A DNA stretch of 64,000 nt from Leptotrichia massiliensis (GCF_900104625.1 NZ_FNVZ01000004.1:372001-436000); one strand, 5' to 3'. Shown: positions 16,582-26,407, counted from the stretch's first letter. Numbers and translations: made by a program. The notes: a model not told the origin generated them from the letters alone.

Positions 16582-18494
16582 TCTCCAAATCCTCCTGCAA
16601 ATTTATTTTCCCAGCCAAAATTTTTATCTAGCAGCCGATATTTTATATCGCCTATTTTCTGCTTTTTCGATTTTTCAGCCGTATAAGTCTTTAATCCATC
16701 CTTTTCTATTAAAAATACTCTTACTTTTCTCAACTGCCCCAATTTATATGCATATTCATAATGAAATGCCTTGCATAAACTGCTATTAATTTCATTTTCA
16801 ATTTGTTTCCAATTAAATTTTCTGCCATCTTTTTTTATTTCTAAAAATAAAGTATAAAAAATTTCCCCTGTTTCATTTCTTACTGGTGCAAACAGTAAAA
16901 ATTCGCCCTTTATATTATTTTCTTCCAATGTTGTTAAAACCTGCTTTTCCACAAACGAATTTTTCAATTTTTCCCCCACAATGTCAGAAAAATTGTTTAT
17001 TCTCCCAACAAATTTTACAATCGGAATTTTATGATAAAATCCTGTAACTTCCACAATATCATTCGTATTATATCTGTAAAGCCCTGCATTTGTCGTAACA
17101 ACAACGCAATATCGAACTCCCAGCTCCAATTCATCCAAAAGTTTTGGACTCCTGTTTTCCAACTTATCTTCAGAAACCTGAATAAATTCATAAAAAAACG
17201 AGTTATAGGCAATAGCGCTCCCATTTTTCACATTTTCCAGCGGAAAACTTACGATGCATTCCGTTGACATAAGCCCTTTTCCCTGAAATTTCAAATTTAT
17301 GTTTTTTTTATTGGGATTCAATTTTTCCTTCAATTTTATAAAAATTTTATAGGAATCACTATCCGCCCAGCAGCTCACAAGCGAAAGCTTTTCCCAAATC
17401 ACAGAGTAATCCACAAAGTTTTCCACAATTTTATTTCCTGATTTAGTTTCCAAATTCTTATTTTCAGCCATGATTTCATTCTCGTTATTTTTTTCCGTAA
17501 TTTCCAAATTCTGAGTTTTGTCATCTTTACTCAAAATATTTTTTTCATGTTCATCAAAATAATTTATCAAAAATTTACTTCTATTTTTTTTCCACAATTT
17601 CCTATACTTTTTCTTGATAATCTGAAAATACTTTTTATTTCCCAAATTTTTATCGGCAAAAAACTCAGCACCTAAATCCTCACTTTTTACAATTTGACAA
17701 ATCACTTTATGATTTTTTTCAATAAAATCAAGCAAAATAATAAGAAACGATGGACTCCAGACAGAAATCATCGCAAGATTCTCTGACAAAAGCAGAAACA
17801 CCGCTGTAATCAGCAAAAAATCCTCCATATTCTGGATATTTTTTATTTCTTTTGGAACTGTAAACAGTTTATTTAAAAAAAATGCAGAAACTTTATCAAA
17901 ATATGAAGTATCATCTTCGATTCCCACACGAATTCCTCCGCTAGTTACAGCTTCTCGCTTTAAAATGGGTGAAACAGACCAGTAGGAACTTCCAAAAAAA
18001 AGTCTTTTATTATTTTGATATAAATTGTAAATCCATGCAAAAACGCCATTCATATAGTTTTTCAAAAATTTCTCTGTGTATGGGATATATTTCACATCGG
18101 ATGTACTCCCGCTCGTAAGTTCAAATAGCTTAATCTTATCACTCAAAAGAACATTACTTTTCCCAACTTTCTCCTTTTCCACAAACTCCTTAATATCCTC
18201 ATAATTCACAATCGGAATTTTATTCTGAAACTTTTCTATTAATTCTTTTTCATTTTCTGTATTTAAAATTTGGCTTCCTGTTTCAAAAGTTTTTAAATAT
18301 TCTGTATTTTTATTAGTTTTCAATATTTCCAAAAGTATTTTTACTTGCGTTTCCCGAATTTTACTTTTACTTTTTATATTGGAAACAAAATTTTTGTAGG
18401 ATTTTTTACAAAAAAATATGAATAATCTGTTTAAAATCACATATTTTAAATTTTTTACTTCATAAAATTTACTTTTTTTACCGAATTTTTTCAT
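16578..18494 (-). CDS. GH3-family acyl-adenylating / acyl-acid amido synthetase-like enzyme
   Basis: A 638-aa member of the GH3 (auxin/jasmonate conjugating) branch of adenylate-forming enzymes. The nucleotide loop TSGSTSDVKYIPYT is at residues 127-140, FQGKGLMSTE is motif 2, and YRYNTNDIVEVTGFYH followed by IPIVKFVGR is motif 3. Plant GH3 enzymes activate a carboxylic acid with ATP and join it to an amine. Bacterial members are mostly uncharacterised, so a role in activating a lipid or polyketide-like acid is inference. There is a low-complexity Asn/Glu/Lys insert near residues 345-375. It overlaps radical SAM genes on both sides (17 and 4 bases). Confidence 0.88.
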   Translation of the reverse strand: MKKFGKKSKFYEVKNLKYVILNRLFIFFCKKSYKNFVSNIKSKSKIRETQVKILLEILKTNKNTEYLKTFETGSQILNTENEKELIEKFQNKIPIVNYEDIKEFVEKEKVGKSNVLLSDKIKLFELTSGSTSDVKYIPYTEKFLKNYMNGVFAWIYNLYQNNKRLFFGSSYWSVSPILKREAVTSGGIRVGIEDDTSYFDKVSAFFLNKLFTVPKEIKNIQNMEDFLLITAVFLLLSENLAMISVWSPSFLIILLDFIEKNHKVICQIVKSEDLGAEFFADKNLGNKKYFQIIKKKYRKLWKKNRSKFLINYFDEHEKNILSKDDKTQNLEITEKNNENEIMAENKNLETKSGNKIVENFVDYSVIWEKLSLVSCWADSDSYKIFIKLKEKLNPNKKNINLKFQGKGLMSTECIVSFPLENVKNGSAIAYNSFFYEFIQVSEDKLENRSPKLLDELELGVRYCVVVTTNAGLYRYNTNDIVEVTGFYHKIPIVKFVGRINNFSDIVGEKLKNSFVEKQVLTTLEENNIKGEFLLFAPVRNETGEIFYTLFLEIKKDGRKFNWKQIENEINSSLCKAFHYEYAYKLGQLRKVRVFLIEKDGLKTYTAEKSKKQKIGDIKYRLLDKNFGWENKFAGGFGE

Positions 18495-19806
18495 CTAAAT
18501 TATCTCCAATTGGCAAATCCTGAAATTTCTTTATAACAGCCTTCTGCCCAAAGCTCAAAAACAGATACATAATGGAAAATGGTATATTTTTTGTCCTTTT
18601 TAAAACATCAAAAGTTCTTCCCAAAATATTTTTTACAGAATGATATGCATATCTTACTGCAATACACCTGTCACGAAACTCATTTGTAGAAATATCATAA
18701 GGTTCAAAAAATAAATATGAATATTTTTGCGGCTCCAGCCACCACTTTTTGTACAAAAGCCTTCCTTCCTTTTCCATTTTAAAATAAAGTTCGGTATTTG
18801 GGAAAGGTACGAGATAGTTAAACTGGACAAATTCCAGATGGTTTTTCTGTGCAAATTTTACAGTATCTTCAAACGTAGTGCCAATTTTTTCCTCAAATCC
18901 AAAAACGAATGTGGCATAAATTCCAATGTTGTATTTATGTATAATCCGTGTTGATTCCTCAATATCTCCCAGCTTGTAGCTCCATTCCTTTTTCATATTA
19001 TCAAGAGCCTCTTTATTTATTGACTCATATCCTATTAAAATGAAAAGGCATCCGCTATCTCGCATAGCTGCAAGCAGTTTCTCGTTTTTTGCCATCGTTA
19101 TCGCCCCTTGCGAAATCCATTTTTTCTTTAACGGCTTTATCTTCTCACAAAGCTCCAACGCATATTTTGGATCTGCAACAAAGTTATCATCAGCAAAAAA
19201 TATATATTTTGACTTTATATGCTTCAATTCCTCAATTACACTATCAACAGGTCTTTTAGCATACCGTTTCTTATTAACTGCCGAAATTGCGCAAAATTCA
19301 CAGTGATGAGGACACCCACGCCCAGTTTCCACAACTGAAATTAAATATTTTTTCTTAAAAATACTTCTGTCCGGTATTAAAAATTTATTGCTAAGCCCCC
19401 CAATATAAAGTTTCTTTTCCGTTCCATTCCTATAATCCTCAATAATTTTCTCCCAAATATCATCAGCATATCCCGTAACTACAGAATCTGCATGCTTCAT
19501 AGCCTCATCTGGCACAAGCGAAGCATGTGTCCCCCCAACAATAACCTTCTTTCCTTTTTCCCTAAATCTTTTAGCAATCTCATATCCATGCCTTGCCGTA
19601 TAAGTTTCCAAAGTAATCACAACAACATCTGCATCATTATCATAGTCAATTGCCTCAATCCTCTCATCAATCAGCTCACACTCAATATCATAAGGAGTCA
19701 ATGCCCGCAAGTAAGCAAACGTAAGCGGCTCAAACGTCCTCAGCTGAAAAATATATTTCTGTCCCTTTTTCTTTCCAAATCCAGGATAAATAAACAACAT
19801 TTTCAT
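18478..19806 (-). CDS. Cobalamin-binding-type radical SAM protein 5
   Basis: A 442-aa protein and the likely first radical SAM gene of the operon. N-terminal B12-binding-type domain (VVITLETYTARHGYEIAKRF, GGTHASLVPDEA); Fe-S Cys165, Cys169 and Cys172 (CPHHCEFC); FNYLVPFPNTELYFKM in the barrel end; C-terminal helical tail. It is strikingly similar to the 10924-12258 product, including the same GFGKKKGQKYI-like start and a shared ending (LPIGDNLDEK / LPYAQNLDEA). ATG 19804-19806 lies 6 bases after AAAGGTG; the GTG inside that site is rejected. Its end overlaps the GH3 start. Confidence 0.9.
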   Translation of the reverse strand: MKMLFIYPGFGKKKGQKYIFQLRTFEPLTFAYLRALTPYDIECELIDERIEAIDYDNDADVVVITLETYTARHGYEIAKRFREKGKKVIVGGTHASLVPDEAMKHADSVVTGYADDIWEKIIEDYRNGTEKKLYIGGLSNKFLIPDRSIFKKKYLISVVETGRGCPHHCEFCAISAVNKKRYAKRPVDSVIEELKHIKSKYIFFADDNFVADPKYALELCEKIKPLKKKWISQGAITMAKNEKLLAAMRDSGCLFILIGYESINKEALDNMKKEWSYKLGDIEESTRIIHKYNIGIYATFVFGFEEKIGTTFEDTVKFAQKNHLEFVQFNYLVPFPNTELYFKMEKEGRLLYKKWWLEPQKYSYLFFEPYDISTNEFRDRCIAVRYAYHSVKNILGRTFDVLKRTKNIPFSIMYLFLSFGQKAVIKKFQDLPIGDNLDEKIR

Positions 19807-19953
19807 AAAATTCACCTTTTTTATTTATTTCGCTTACAATATTTTAACACGCAAATCATTGAATTTTATTTTTTTTCAAAGCAAATTTTACTTTTTGAAT
19901 CAAACTATTTAGTTTTGAAAATTTATTATTAAGTATTTATTTCGTTAAAGCAA

Positions 19954-20691
19954 TCAAATTTCCTTCAAAACCCGTTTTCCCAAATTTGTTAAATTATCAA
20001 AAGAAATTTCGGCAAGGCATACCAGCTCATCGCCTTTCTGATAGTTGGGATTTTTTTCTAAAAAAAACTGTATATTTTTATTTTTCAGCTGCTTTTCCGA
20101 AAGTACAACGACATTTTCCCGCAAAAAGTCATTTGTTCCATCATTTTTTACAATTCCGCTTTCCTTGCAGTATCTGCTGCCGTATATTTTTTCAGCATAA
20201 ATATCTTTTATTTTTTTCTCCATCTCACTTTCCGTATAACCCACCTTTGGACAAAAATTTTTAAAGTACGTCGGAAGATACATGTATGTCTTTATACCTT
20301 TAGAAATCAAGAACCAATAAGTTTTCACCCCATTTTTTATATTTTTTTCACTTTCCAGAAGGCAGTATTTTATCCATTCCTTCTGAAATTCAATTCCCCA
20401 CGAAAATCCCTTTTCAATAATAGTGTCCCCAGAAAAAAATCCAGCTATTCTTTTTTTCTCAAAATCTTTACCATTTTCAATATTTAATTCCATTTTTTTT
20501 ATTGTAGAAAACCCTTTTAACTCCTCATTTTCAAATATTAAAAAAATATCATTTTTATCATATAAATCTGCCAAAAACTTATCTTTTTTCATATTTTCAT
20601 AATATTTTTTCATAAGTAAAAACATACTTTCCACAATTTTACTATTCTCTCTTATATCTTTTACAGCAAAAACCTTGCATTCCATAACCAC
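19954..20691 (-). CDS. Unclassified protein, faint GNAT-like character, 245 aa
   Basis: I do not recognise this family with confidence. The order of a central beta-rich stretch (IFLIFENEELKGFSTIKKMEL), FFSGDTIIEKGFSWGIEF and a helical part recalls acyltransferases of the GNAT superfamily, but no acetyl-CoA loop is clear. There is no signal peptide or membrane segment. The start is either GTG 20691 (5 bases after GGAG) or ATG 20685. It lies about 150 bases upstream of the radical SAM/GH3 operon in the same orientation, so it may supply or modify that pathway's substrate. Confidence 0.55.
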   Translation of the reverse strand: MVMECKVFAVKDIRENSKIVESMFLLMKKYYENMKKDKFLADLYDKNDIFLIFENEELKGFSTIKKMELNIENGKDFEKKRIAGFFSGDTIIEKGFSWGIEFQKEWIKYCLLESEKNIKNGVKTYWFLISKGIKTYMYLPTYFKNFCPKVGYTESEMEKKIKDIYAEKIYGSRYCKESGIVKNDGTNDFLRENVVVLSEKQLKNKNIQFFLEKNPNYQKGDELVCLAEISFDNLTNLGKRVLKEI

Positions 20692-20814
20692 ACAAACTCC
20701 TTTTTTTTCAAATTTATAAAAAATATTTCAAAAGCAAACAAAAAAACTAATTTTAAATTTTTTACATAAATAATATAAATTATACCTCATATTTTTTACA
20801 AAAAAAATAAAAAT

Positions 20815-20849
20815 AAAAAATACCCTATTTTGTGTTTAGAGTATTTTTT
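20815..20849 (-). terminator. Terminator after the HtrA-like protease gene
   Basis: AAAAAATAC (20815-20823) pairs with GTATTTTTT (20841-20849); on the minus strand the hairpin ends in a T run. Confidence 0.7.
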
Positions 20850-20895
20850 AAGTTATTTTAATTAGGTTCAAAATCTATAACAAATTAATGAGAGC

Positions 20896-22104
20896 CTATC
20901 TTCCAAGTTGTTGCTGTCTTTGCTGTATAACACGCTGCTGTTCAATCGCACTAGGAGTTTTTACAAGCGTTACTGCTACCTCTGTTGCCTGTCCATTTCT
21001 GTATACAGTTAATTTTATAGTTTGTCCAACTTTTTTAGCGGCTATTTCTCCAACAAATGCTCCAGCAGAATTTACTTCTTTTCCGTCAACCGCTGTGATA
21101 ACATCATTTTTAGTTATTCCTGCTACAGCGGCTGGACCATTTGGCACAACATCAGCTATGAATACTCCATTTGAAGATTTTAGATTAAGAGCTTTTACTT
21201 TGTTTGAATCTAAGTTTCCTAAATAGACACCAATGTATGGTTTTTCAAATTTACCATTTGCGATAATTGAGTCTTTTACTGTCATTGCCAAGTTTGCTGG
21301 AATAGCAAATCCAATTCCTACACTTCCTCCACTTTGTGAATAAATAGCAGTGTTTACTCCGATAACTTTTCCTGTTATGTCAATTAACGGACCTCCACTA
21401 TTTCCTTGGTTGATAGCGGCATCCGTTTGGATAAAGTTTTCTATTTCTTCGATTCCTAACGAACTACGCCCTGCGGCACTTACAATTCCAACTGTCATTG
21501 AATCATTTAATCCTAATGGATTTCCAAAGGCGATTGACCACTGTCCAATTTGGACTTGATCCGAATTTGCAAATTCTAATGGTTTAAAAGTTCCATTTGA
21601 ATCAATTTTCAATACAGCGATGTCAACTTCAGGTGAAGTTCCCACAAGTTTTGTACGATATTCACGTCCATTCGAAAATTTTACATAAATCTCATCTGCA
21701 CCATCAATAACGTGATTATTTGTAACAATATATCCGTCTTTTGAAACAACAAATCCTGAACCTAGTGACCCCGATTCACGTTTTTCCTGCCCTCCAGAAC
21801 GCCCAAAAAGCATTTCTTCTAGTGGATTATAAGTATTAACTGTAACAGTTTTTTTAGTTCTGATATTTACAATTGAATCCTTAACACTGTTATGCACACT
21901 TACAAAAGCATCCTGTGTTTGTACTGCATTTTTTGTATATTTTTGCAAATCTTCCTGCGAAATATTTTTCTGTTGTTCAACATTTGGAGTATTATTGGTA
22001 TTGCTTGGATTATTTTCAGTTTTATTTGAACAGCTTAAAAGCAAAAATAACATTGAAAATAAAGCAAATTTTTTGTTTCCCTTTTTTAAATTTATTTTTT
22101 TCAT
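20896..22104 (-). CDS. HtrA/DegP-family serine protease, lipoprotein
   Basis: Envelope quality-control protease. A lipoprotein signal peptide ends in LLLSC with Cys25 as the lipidated residue. A short Asn/Gln-rich linker follows, then the trypsin-like domain with catalytic His131 (TNNHVID), Asp161 (DIAV) and Ser236 (GNSGGPL). A single PDZ domain occupies about residues 280-385. The C-terminus is Gln/Arg-rich. Most DegP proteins have two PDZ domains and a cleaved signal; this one has one PDZ and a lipid anchor. It is monocistronic, between a terminator and a divergent promoter. Confidence 0.95.
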   Translation of the reverse strand: MKKINLKKGNKKFALFSMLFLLLSCSNKTENNPSNTNNTPNVEQQKNISQEDLQKYTKNAVQTQDAFVSVHNSVKDSIVNIRTKKTVTVNTYNPLEEMLFGRSGGQEKRESGSLGSGFVVSKDGYIVTNNHVIDGADEIYVKFSNGREYRTKLVGTSPEVDIAVLKIDSNGTFKPLEFANSDQVQIGQWSIAFGNPLGLNDSMTVGIVSAAGRSSLGIEEIENFIQTDAAINQGNSGGPLIDITGKVIGVNTAIYSQSGGSVGIGFAIPANLAMTVKDSIIANGKFEKPYIGVYLGNLDSNKVKALNLKSSNGVFIADVVPNGPAAVAGITKNDVITAVDGKEVNSAGAFVGEIAAKKVGQTIKLTVYRNGQATEVAVTLVKTPSAIEQQRVIQQRQQQLGR

Positions 22105-22290
22105 ATCTATACCTCGATTCTTTCTATCTATTTTTTGATTGTACTTATTTTAGTGAATAAAAATTTATTATCCTTATGAGTTTTATTTGAATTTCATTTA
22201 ATTAATTATTTTTATTACTATTATTTTAAGTAGCATTATCAAAATATATCATATTTTTAAGTTTTTTCAAAATTTCCTTATAAAATAAAT

Positions 22291-22320
22291 TTGAACAATA
22301 AGTATATATTATGGTATAAT
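22291..22320 (+). promoter_or_regulatory. Promoter of the kdsC-like gene
   Basis: TTGAAC (22291-22296), 18-base spacer, TATAAT (22315-22320), 35 bases before the ATG at 22355. Confidence 0.75.
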
Positions 22321-22354
22321 ATTAGCAAGCTATATATAAAAAAATGGAGAGAAA

Positions 22355-22849
22355 ATGATTAAATTAATTTTACTAGATGTAGACGGAACACTTACCGATA
22401 GTGGAATCTATCATGGGAATAACGGTGAGGAATTAAAAAAATTTAATGTAAAAGATGGCTATGCCATTGTAAATGCGCAAGAACTAGGCATTGAATTTGG
22501 AATAATTACAGGAAAGGAATCCGAGCTTGTAAGAACTCGTGCAAACGAGCTAAACATAAAATATTTATATCAAGGAATTTCTGAAAAGACTCTTATTCTT
22601 GATGAAATAATGCAAATCACAGGACTTCAAAAAGAAGAAATTGCCTATATGGGTGATGATTTAAATGATATAAAAATTATGAAAAAAGTAGGATTTTCTG
22701 GAACTCCACTAGATGGAGTAAATGAAGCAAAAATAATAGCAGACTTCGTTTCAACAAAAAATGGCGGAGAAGGAGCAGTGCGGGAATTTATTGAAACTAT
22801 TTTGAAAAAAGATAAATTATTTCAAAAATTTCTAATAAATGTAAAATAA
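22355..22849 (+). CDS. KdsC-like 3-deoxy-D-manno-octulosonate 8-phosphate phosphatase
   Basis: A 164-aa HAD phosphatase of the capless KdsC subfamily, which removes the phosphate from KDO-8-phosphate during LPS core assembly. The DVDGTLTD motif holds Asp8 and Asp10. KFNVKDGYA, IITGKES and MGDDLND are in the order and spacing of KdsC. The length fits the 160-190 aa family. GGEGAVRE near the C-terminus is the family tail. GGAGAG precedes the ATG. It may be transcribed with the FakA-FakB fusion 100 bases downstream; other KDO genes are not in the window. Confidence 0.85.
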   Translation: MIKLILLDVDGTLTDSGIYHGNNGEELKKFNVKDGYAIVNAQELGIEFGIITGKESELVRTRANELNIKYLYQGISEKTLILDEIMQITGLQKEEIAYMGDDLNDIKIMKKVGFSGTPLDGVNEAKIIADFVSTKNGGEGAVREFIETILKKDKLFQKFLINVK

Positions 22850-22950
22850 TAAAAACTTTAAAAAAATGATTTATCTGAATGCTTAAAGAAGTATTCGAAA
22901 ACAAGTTAAAAAACAGATTTTAAGATAAAAATTATTTTTAGGAGGAAATA

Positions 22951-25455
22951 ATGGCAATAAAATATTTGGACGCCAAGAGGCTAAAATTAGTGTTCATTGG
23001 TGGTGGAAAGTGGGTTACAAAACACGAAGACTTATTAAATGAATTAAATGTTTACCCAGTACCTGATGGAGATACAGGAAGTAATATGTCTATGACATTA
23101 AATTCAATGATAAATGATTTGGAAGAAAAAACAGATGATAAAATAAAAATGCCACAACTTGTAGAAGTAGTTGAAGAAGCTGTATTAATGGGAGCTAGAG
23201 GAAATTCTGGTACAATTTTATCACAAGTAATTACAGGGTTTTTAAAAGGTATTGGAGATAAAGTTAAATTGCTTCCAAAAGATGTTGCTGAAGCTCTCTC
23301 AAGTGCCAAGGAAACTGCTTACAGCGCTGTAAGCGAACCGATAGAAGGAACAATTTTGACAGTTATCAGAAAGATTTCTGAAAAAGCTACAGAATGTGCA
23401 GATAAATTTGAAGATTTAGTGGAATTTTTGAGAGAAATCGTTAAAGCTGGAGAACAAGCTGTGGAAGAAACGCCTGAATTATTACCAAAACTAAAAGAGG
23501 CTGGAGTAGTTGATGCTGGTGGAAAAGGGCTATTTTTCTTTTTTGAAGGATTCTATAAAGTTACAACGGAATTAAATTTATTAGTTGAATTACAAAAGGC
23601 TCAAGTAAAGGAAAATGAATTTGATAAAACAATAGCAAATATTGATCACGATCCTGAAAGCATACATTTTCAATACTGTACAGAATACATTATTCTAAAT
23701 GGAGACTTTGACACAGAAGAATATAAAAAGCGTGTGCTTGAACTAGGAGATTCTGCCGTATTTGCACAAACTTCTAAAAAATTCAAGACTCATATTCATA
23801 CAAACCATCCTGGAAAAGCAATGGAAATAGCACTTGAATATGGCCCTCTTGAAAAAATGAAGATAGAAAATATGAAATTGCAGCATGATAATCTGCAAAT
23901 CTTCAGTGAACGGGATGAAGCTAAAATCTTTGTAAATCCAAAAATTGATAAAACAAAATCTGCATTTGTAATTCTAGCTGATTCTGAAAATTTAAAAGAT
24001 GAATTTTTGAAAATCGGTGCAGATGTTGTAATTCTTGGAGGACAAAGTAAAAATCCAAGCGTTCAGGAAATATTAAATGCAATTGACAAAACTGAAAAAG
24101 AAAATGTTTATGTCTTGCCAAACAACAAAAATGTTATCACAACAGCTAAAATGGCTGCAGAAAAATCTCAAAAAACAGTAATGGTTCTAGATACTAAAAC
24201 AATGCTTGATGGATATTATTTCTTAAAACACAAAGAAAATGATATTGATGAAGTAAAAGAAGCTGCTGCAAGAAACTATTCTGTCGAAATTACAAAAGCT
24301 GTAAGAGATACAAAAGTAGACGAACTGACAATAGCAAAAAATGACTTTATAGGGCTTGTAAATGGAAAAATAAAATATGCAAAAAAATCGTTAAAAGATA
24401 TTACGGATGCTATATTAGCTGATTTAGTAACTAAAAATACAATAACAGCCATTATAGTAAGTGGAAATGAAAAAGATGAAAATTCACAAAAAAATATTGA
24501 AGAAAAATTATCTGGAATAAAAACTTCAATTATTGATGGAAATCAGGAAAATTACTACTATTACCTGTATATTGAAAATAAAGATCCAAATATGCCTGAA
24601 ATAGCTATTTTGACAGACTCTGTATCAGATTTGACATACGAAGATATTGAAGGACTTCCAATAAAAATTGTACCTTTGAAAATCGATATAAATGGAGAAC
24701 TTTATAGAGACGGAATAGAAATTACAAAACCTGAATTTTGGCATGAAATGCTTGACAATGATGCAGCAATAAAGACATCTCAGCCATCACCGCAAGACTT
24801 TTTAAATGCCTACAATAAACTATTTGAAAAAGGCTATAAAAAGATAATTTCAATTCATCCATCTTCAAAATTGAGCGGAACTATACAAGCCGCAAAAGTT
24901 GGACGAAGTTTGACAAATAGAGAAAATGATATTGAATTAATTGATAGTATGGGAGCTTCATTGCTGCAAGGATTCCTTGCCTTAGGAGCCGCTGGAAAAT
25001 CAATAAGAGGAGAAAGCTTTACAGAAATTATCAACTGGGTAAACAACTTTAGAACAAAAGGAAAACTTCTTATGATTATTCCAGACTTGAAATATCTTGA
25101 AAAAGGCGGAAGAATTGGAAAAGCAAGTTCAACAATAGCAGGAGCATTAAATATGAAACCTATTTTAACTGTAAATCAAGGAGAAGTTACAGTTGAGAAA
25201 AAAGTTCTAGGTGAACGTAATGCACAAAAATACATCGAAAAATACATTGAACGTGAAAGCAAGAAACAGAGCATCGTTCTTATGACTGGTTGGGGCGGGA
25301 CTCCGACAGAGCTTGAAAATGTAGTGAGAATTCATTCAGAAGTAGAAAATAATCCGAAAATAAACTCATTAATATTAAACAGAGAAATTGGAGCAGTAAT
25401 TGGTGCTCATGCAGGGCCTGTTTACGGAATTTTCATATTCCCTAGATTAAGTTAA
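22951..25455 (+). CDS. FakA-FakB fusion: DAK2/DhaL fatty acid kinase joined to a DegV fatty-acid-binding protein
   Basis: An 834-aa protein that appears to hold both parts of the fatty acid kinase system. Residues 1-200 are a DhaL/DAK2 kinase domain with the metal-binding PVPDGDTGSNM (Asp39, Asp41), GARGNSGTILSQ and DAGGKGL. Residues 200-547 are the FakA middle and C-terminal domains. From Met548 on is a complete DegV/FakB unit (ILTDSVSDL, TSQPSPQDF, HPSSKLSGT, DLKYLEKGGRIGKAS). In Firmicutes FakA is about 550 aa and FakB about 285 aa, so the fusion is end to end. No ribosome binding site precedes Met548. The role would be phosphorylating exogenous fatty acids for phospholipid synthesis. Confidence 0.9.
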   Translation: MAIKYLDAKRLKLVFIGGGKWVTKHEDLLNELNVYPVPDGDTGSNMSMTLNSMINDLEEKTDDKIKMPQLVEVVEEAVLMGARGNSGTILSQVITGFLKGIGDKVKLLPKDVAEALSSAKETAYSAVSEPIEGTILTVIRKISEKATECADKFEDLVEFLREIVKAGEQAVEETPELLPKLKEAGVVDAGGKGLFFFFEGFYKVTTELNLLVELQKAQVKENEFDKTIANIDHDPESIHFQYCTEYIILNGDFDTEEYKKRVLELGDSAVFAQTSKKFKTHIHTNHPGKAMEIALEYGPLEKMKIENMKLQHDNLQIFSERDEAKIFVNPKIDKTKSAFVILADSENLKDEFLKIGADVVILGGQSKNPSVQEILNAIDKTEKENVYVLPNNKNVITTAKMAAEKSQKTVMVLDTKTMLDGYYFLKHKENDIDEVKEAAARNYSVEITKAVRDTKVDELTIAKNDFIGLVNGKIKYAKKSLKDITDAILADLVTKNTITAIIVSGNEKDENSQKNIEEKLSGIKTSIIDGNQENYYYYLYIENKDPNMPEIAILTDSVSDLTYEDIEGLPIKIVPLKIDINGELYRDGIEITKPEFWHEMLDNDAAIKTSQPSPQDFLNAYNKLFEKGYKKIISIHPSSKLSGTIQAAKVGRSLTNRENDIELIDSMGASLLQGFLALGAAGKSIRGESFTEIINWVNNFRTKGKLLMIIPDLKYLEKGGRIGKASSTIAGALNMKPILTVNQGEVTVEKKVLGERNAQKYIEKYIERESKKQSIVLMTGWGGTPTELENVVRIHSEVENNPKINSLILNREIGAVIGAHAGPVYGIFIFPRLS

Positions 25456-25506
25456 TGTATTAATAAATTAAAATTTTAAAGTAATAAAACAGAAAGAGGT
25501 ACACCT

Positions 25507-26211
25507 TTGAAATTTAAATTTTTTGATGAAATAAATTCGACAAATACATATTTAAGAAGGCAGCTGCAAATAGAAGAATTTGAAGTTATAATTGCAAAAA
25601 AACAAACAGATGGAAAAGGTAAAAGGGATAGTGTATGGATTTCAAATGAAGGAGCAGCACTGTTTTCCTTTGCCGTCAAAGACAATACCGAACTAGATGA
25701 AAAAATAACAATTTTTGCAGGCTATATCGTCTATAATGTATTAAAGAACTATATAGACAGCCATGACAAACTAACTTTCAAATGGCCAAACGATATTTAT
25801 TACGAAAATAAAAAAATATGTGGAATTTTATGTGAAAAGGTAAGAAATAATATAATAATAGGAATTGGAATAAATATTAACAATACTGACTTTGGAATGT
25901 TTCGTGAAAAAGCCATTTCTCTTGTGGAAATTACTGGAAAAATTCATCCTGTCCAGCAAATTATAGAAGAAGTGGTATCAACTTTTGAAAATCAATTTCA
26001 CAATTTAAACAAAAATTGGGAAAATATTTTACAAATTGTAAATGAAAACAGCTACTTAAAAGATAAAAAAATACTAATAAAACGAAATGGTAAATTTTTG
26101 GAAAAAGAATACAGATTCTTACGTGTAGATAGAAGAGGTAAAATTTCATTAATTAGTAAAGGTGATAATGATGAAATGAAATTTACTTCTCTAGAGTTTA
26201 AAGTTATATAA
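25507..26211 (+). CDS. birA: Biotin-[acetyl-CoA-carboxylase] ligase, no DNA-binding domain
   Basis: A 234-aa class I biotin protein ligase that attaches biotin to carrier lysines of carboxylases and decarboxylases. Visible are INSTNTYLRR, the nucleotide loop TDGKGKRDSVW (GRGRRG-like), FKWPNDIY and CGILCE. The class II N-terminal winged helix is absent, so it should not repress biotin genes. The start is TTG 25507-25509 behind AAAGAGG; no nearby ATG gives the conserved N-terminus. A plausible client is the biotinylated oxaloacetate decarboxylase complex suggested at 62819. A terminator follows. Confidence 0.92.
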   Translation: MKFKFFDEINSTNTYLRRQLQIEEFEVIIAKKQTDGKGKRDSVWISNEGAALFSFAVKDNTELDEKITIFAGYIVYNVLKNYIDSHDKLTFKWPNDIYYENKKICGILCEKVRNNIIIGIGININNTDFGMFREKAISLVEITGKIHPVQQIIEEVVSTFENQFHNLNKNWENILQIVNENSYLKDKKILIKRNGKFLEKEYRFLRVDRRGKISLISKGDNDEMKFTSLEFKVI

Positions 26212-26227
26212 ACATCTATCACAAACA

Positions 26228-26262
26228 AGGCTAGGTTAAAAATTATAAACCTAGTCTTTTTT
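26228..26262 (+). terminator. Terminator after birA
   Basis: AGGCTAGGTT (26228-26237) pairs with AACCTAGTCT (26248-26257) through one G-U pair, followed by six Ts. Confidence 0.88.
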
Positions 26263-26407
26263 ATTTGATTTTTATATATAATTTATAAAATTTCATTAAT
26301 ACAATATTTTTTAATTTTAATTTTTTGACGATTTTATTTCTACAACTTGCTTATCATATATTTTAATTATACCCTAAAACTCTTATAAACTTTAAATAAA
26401 ATAAATT

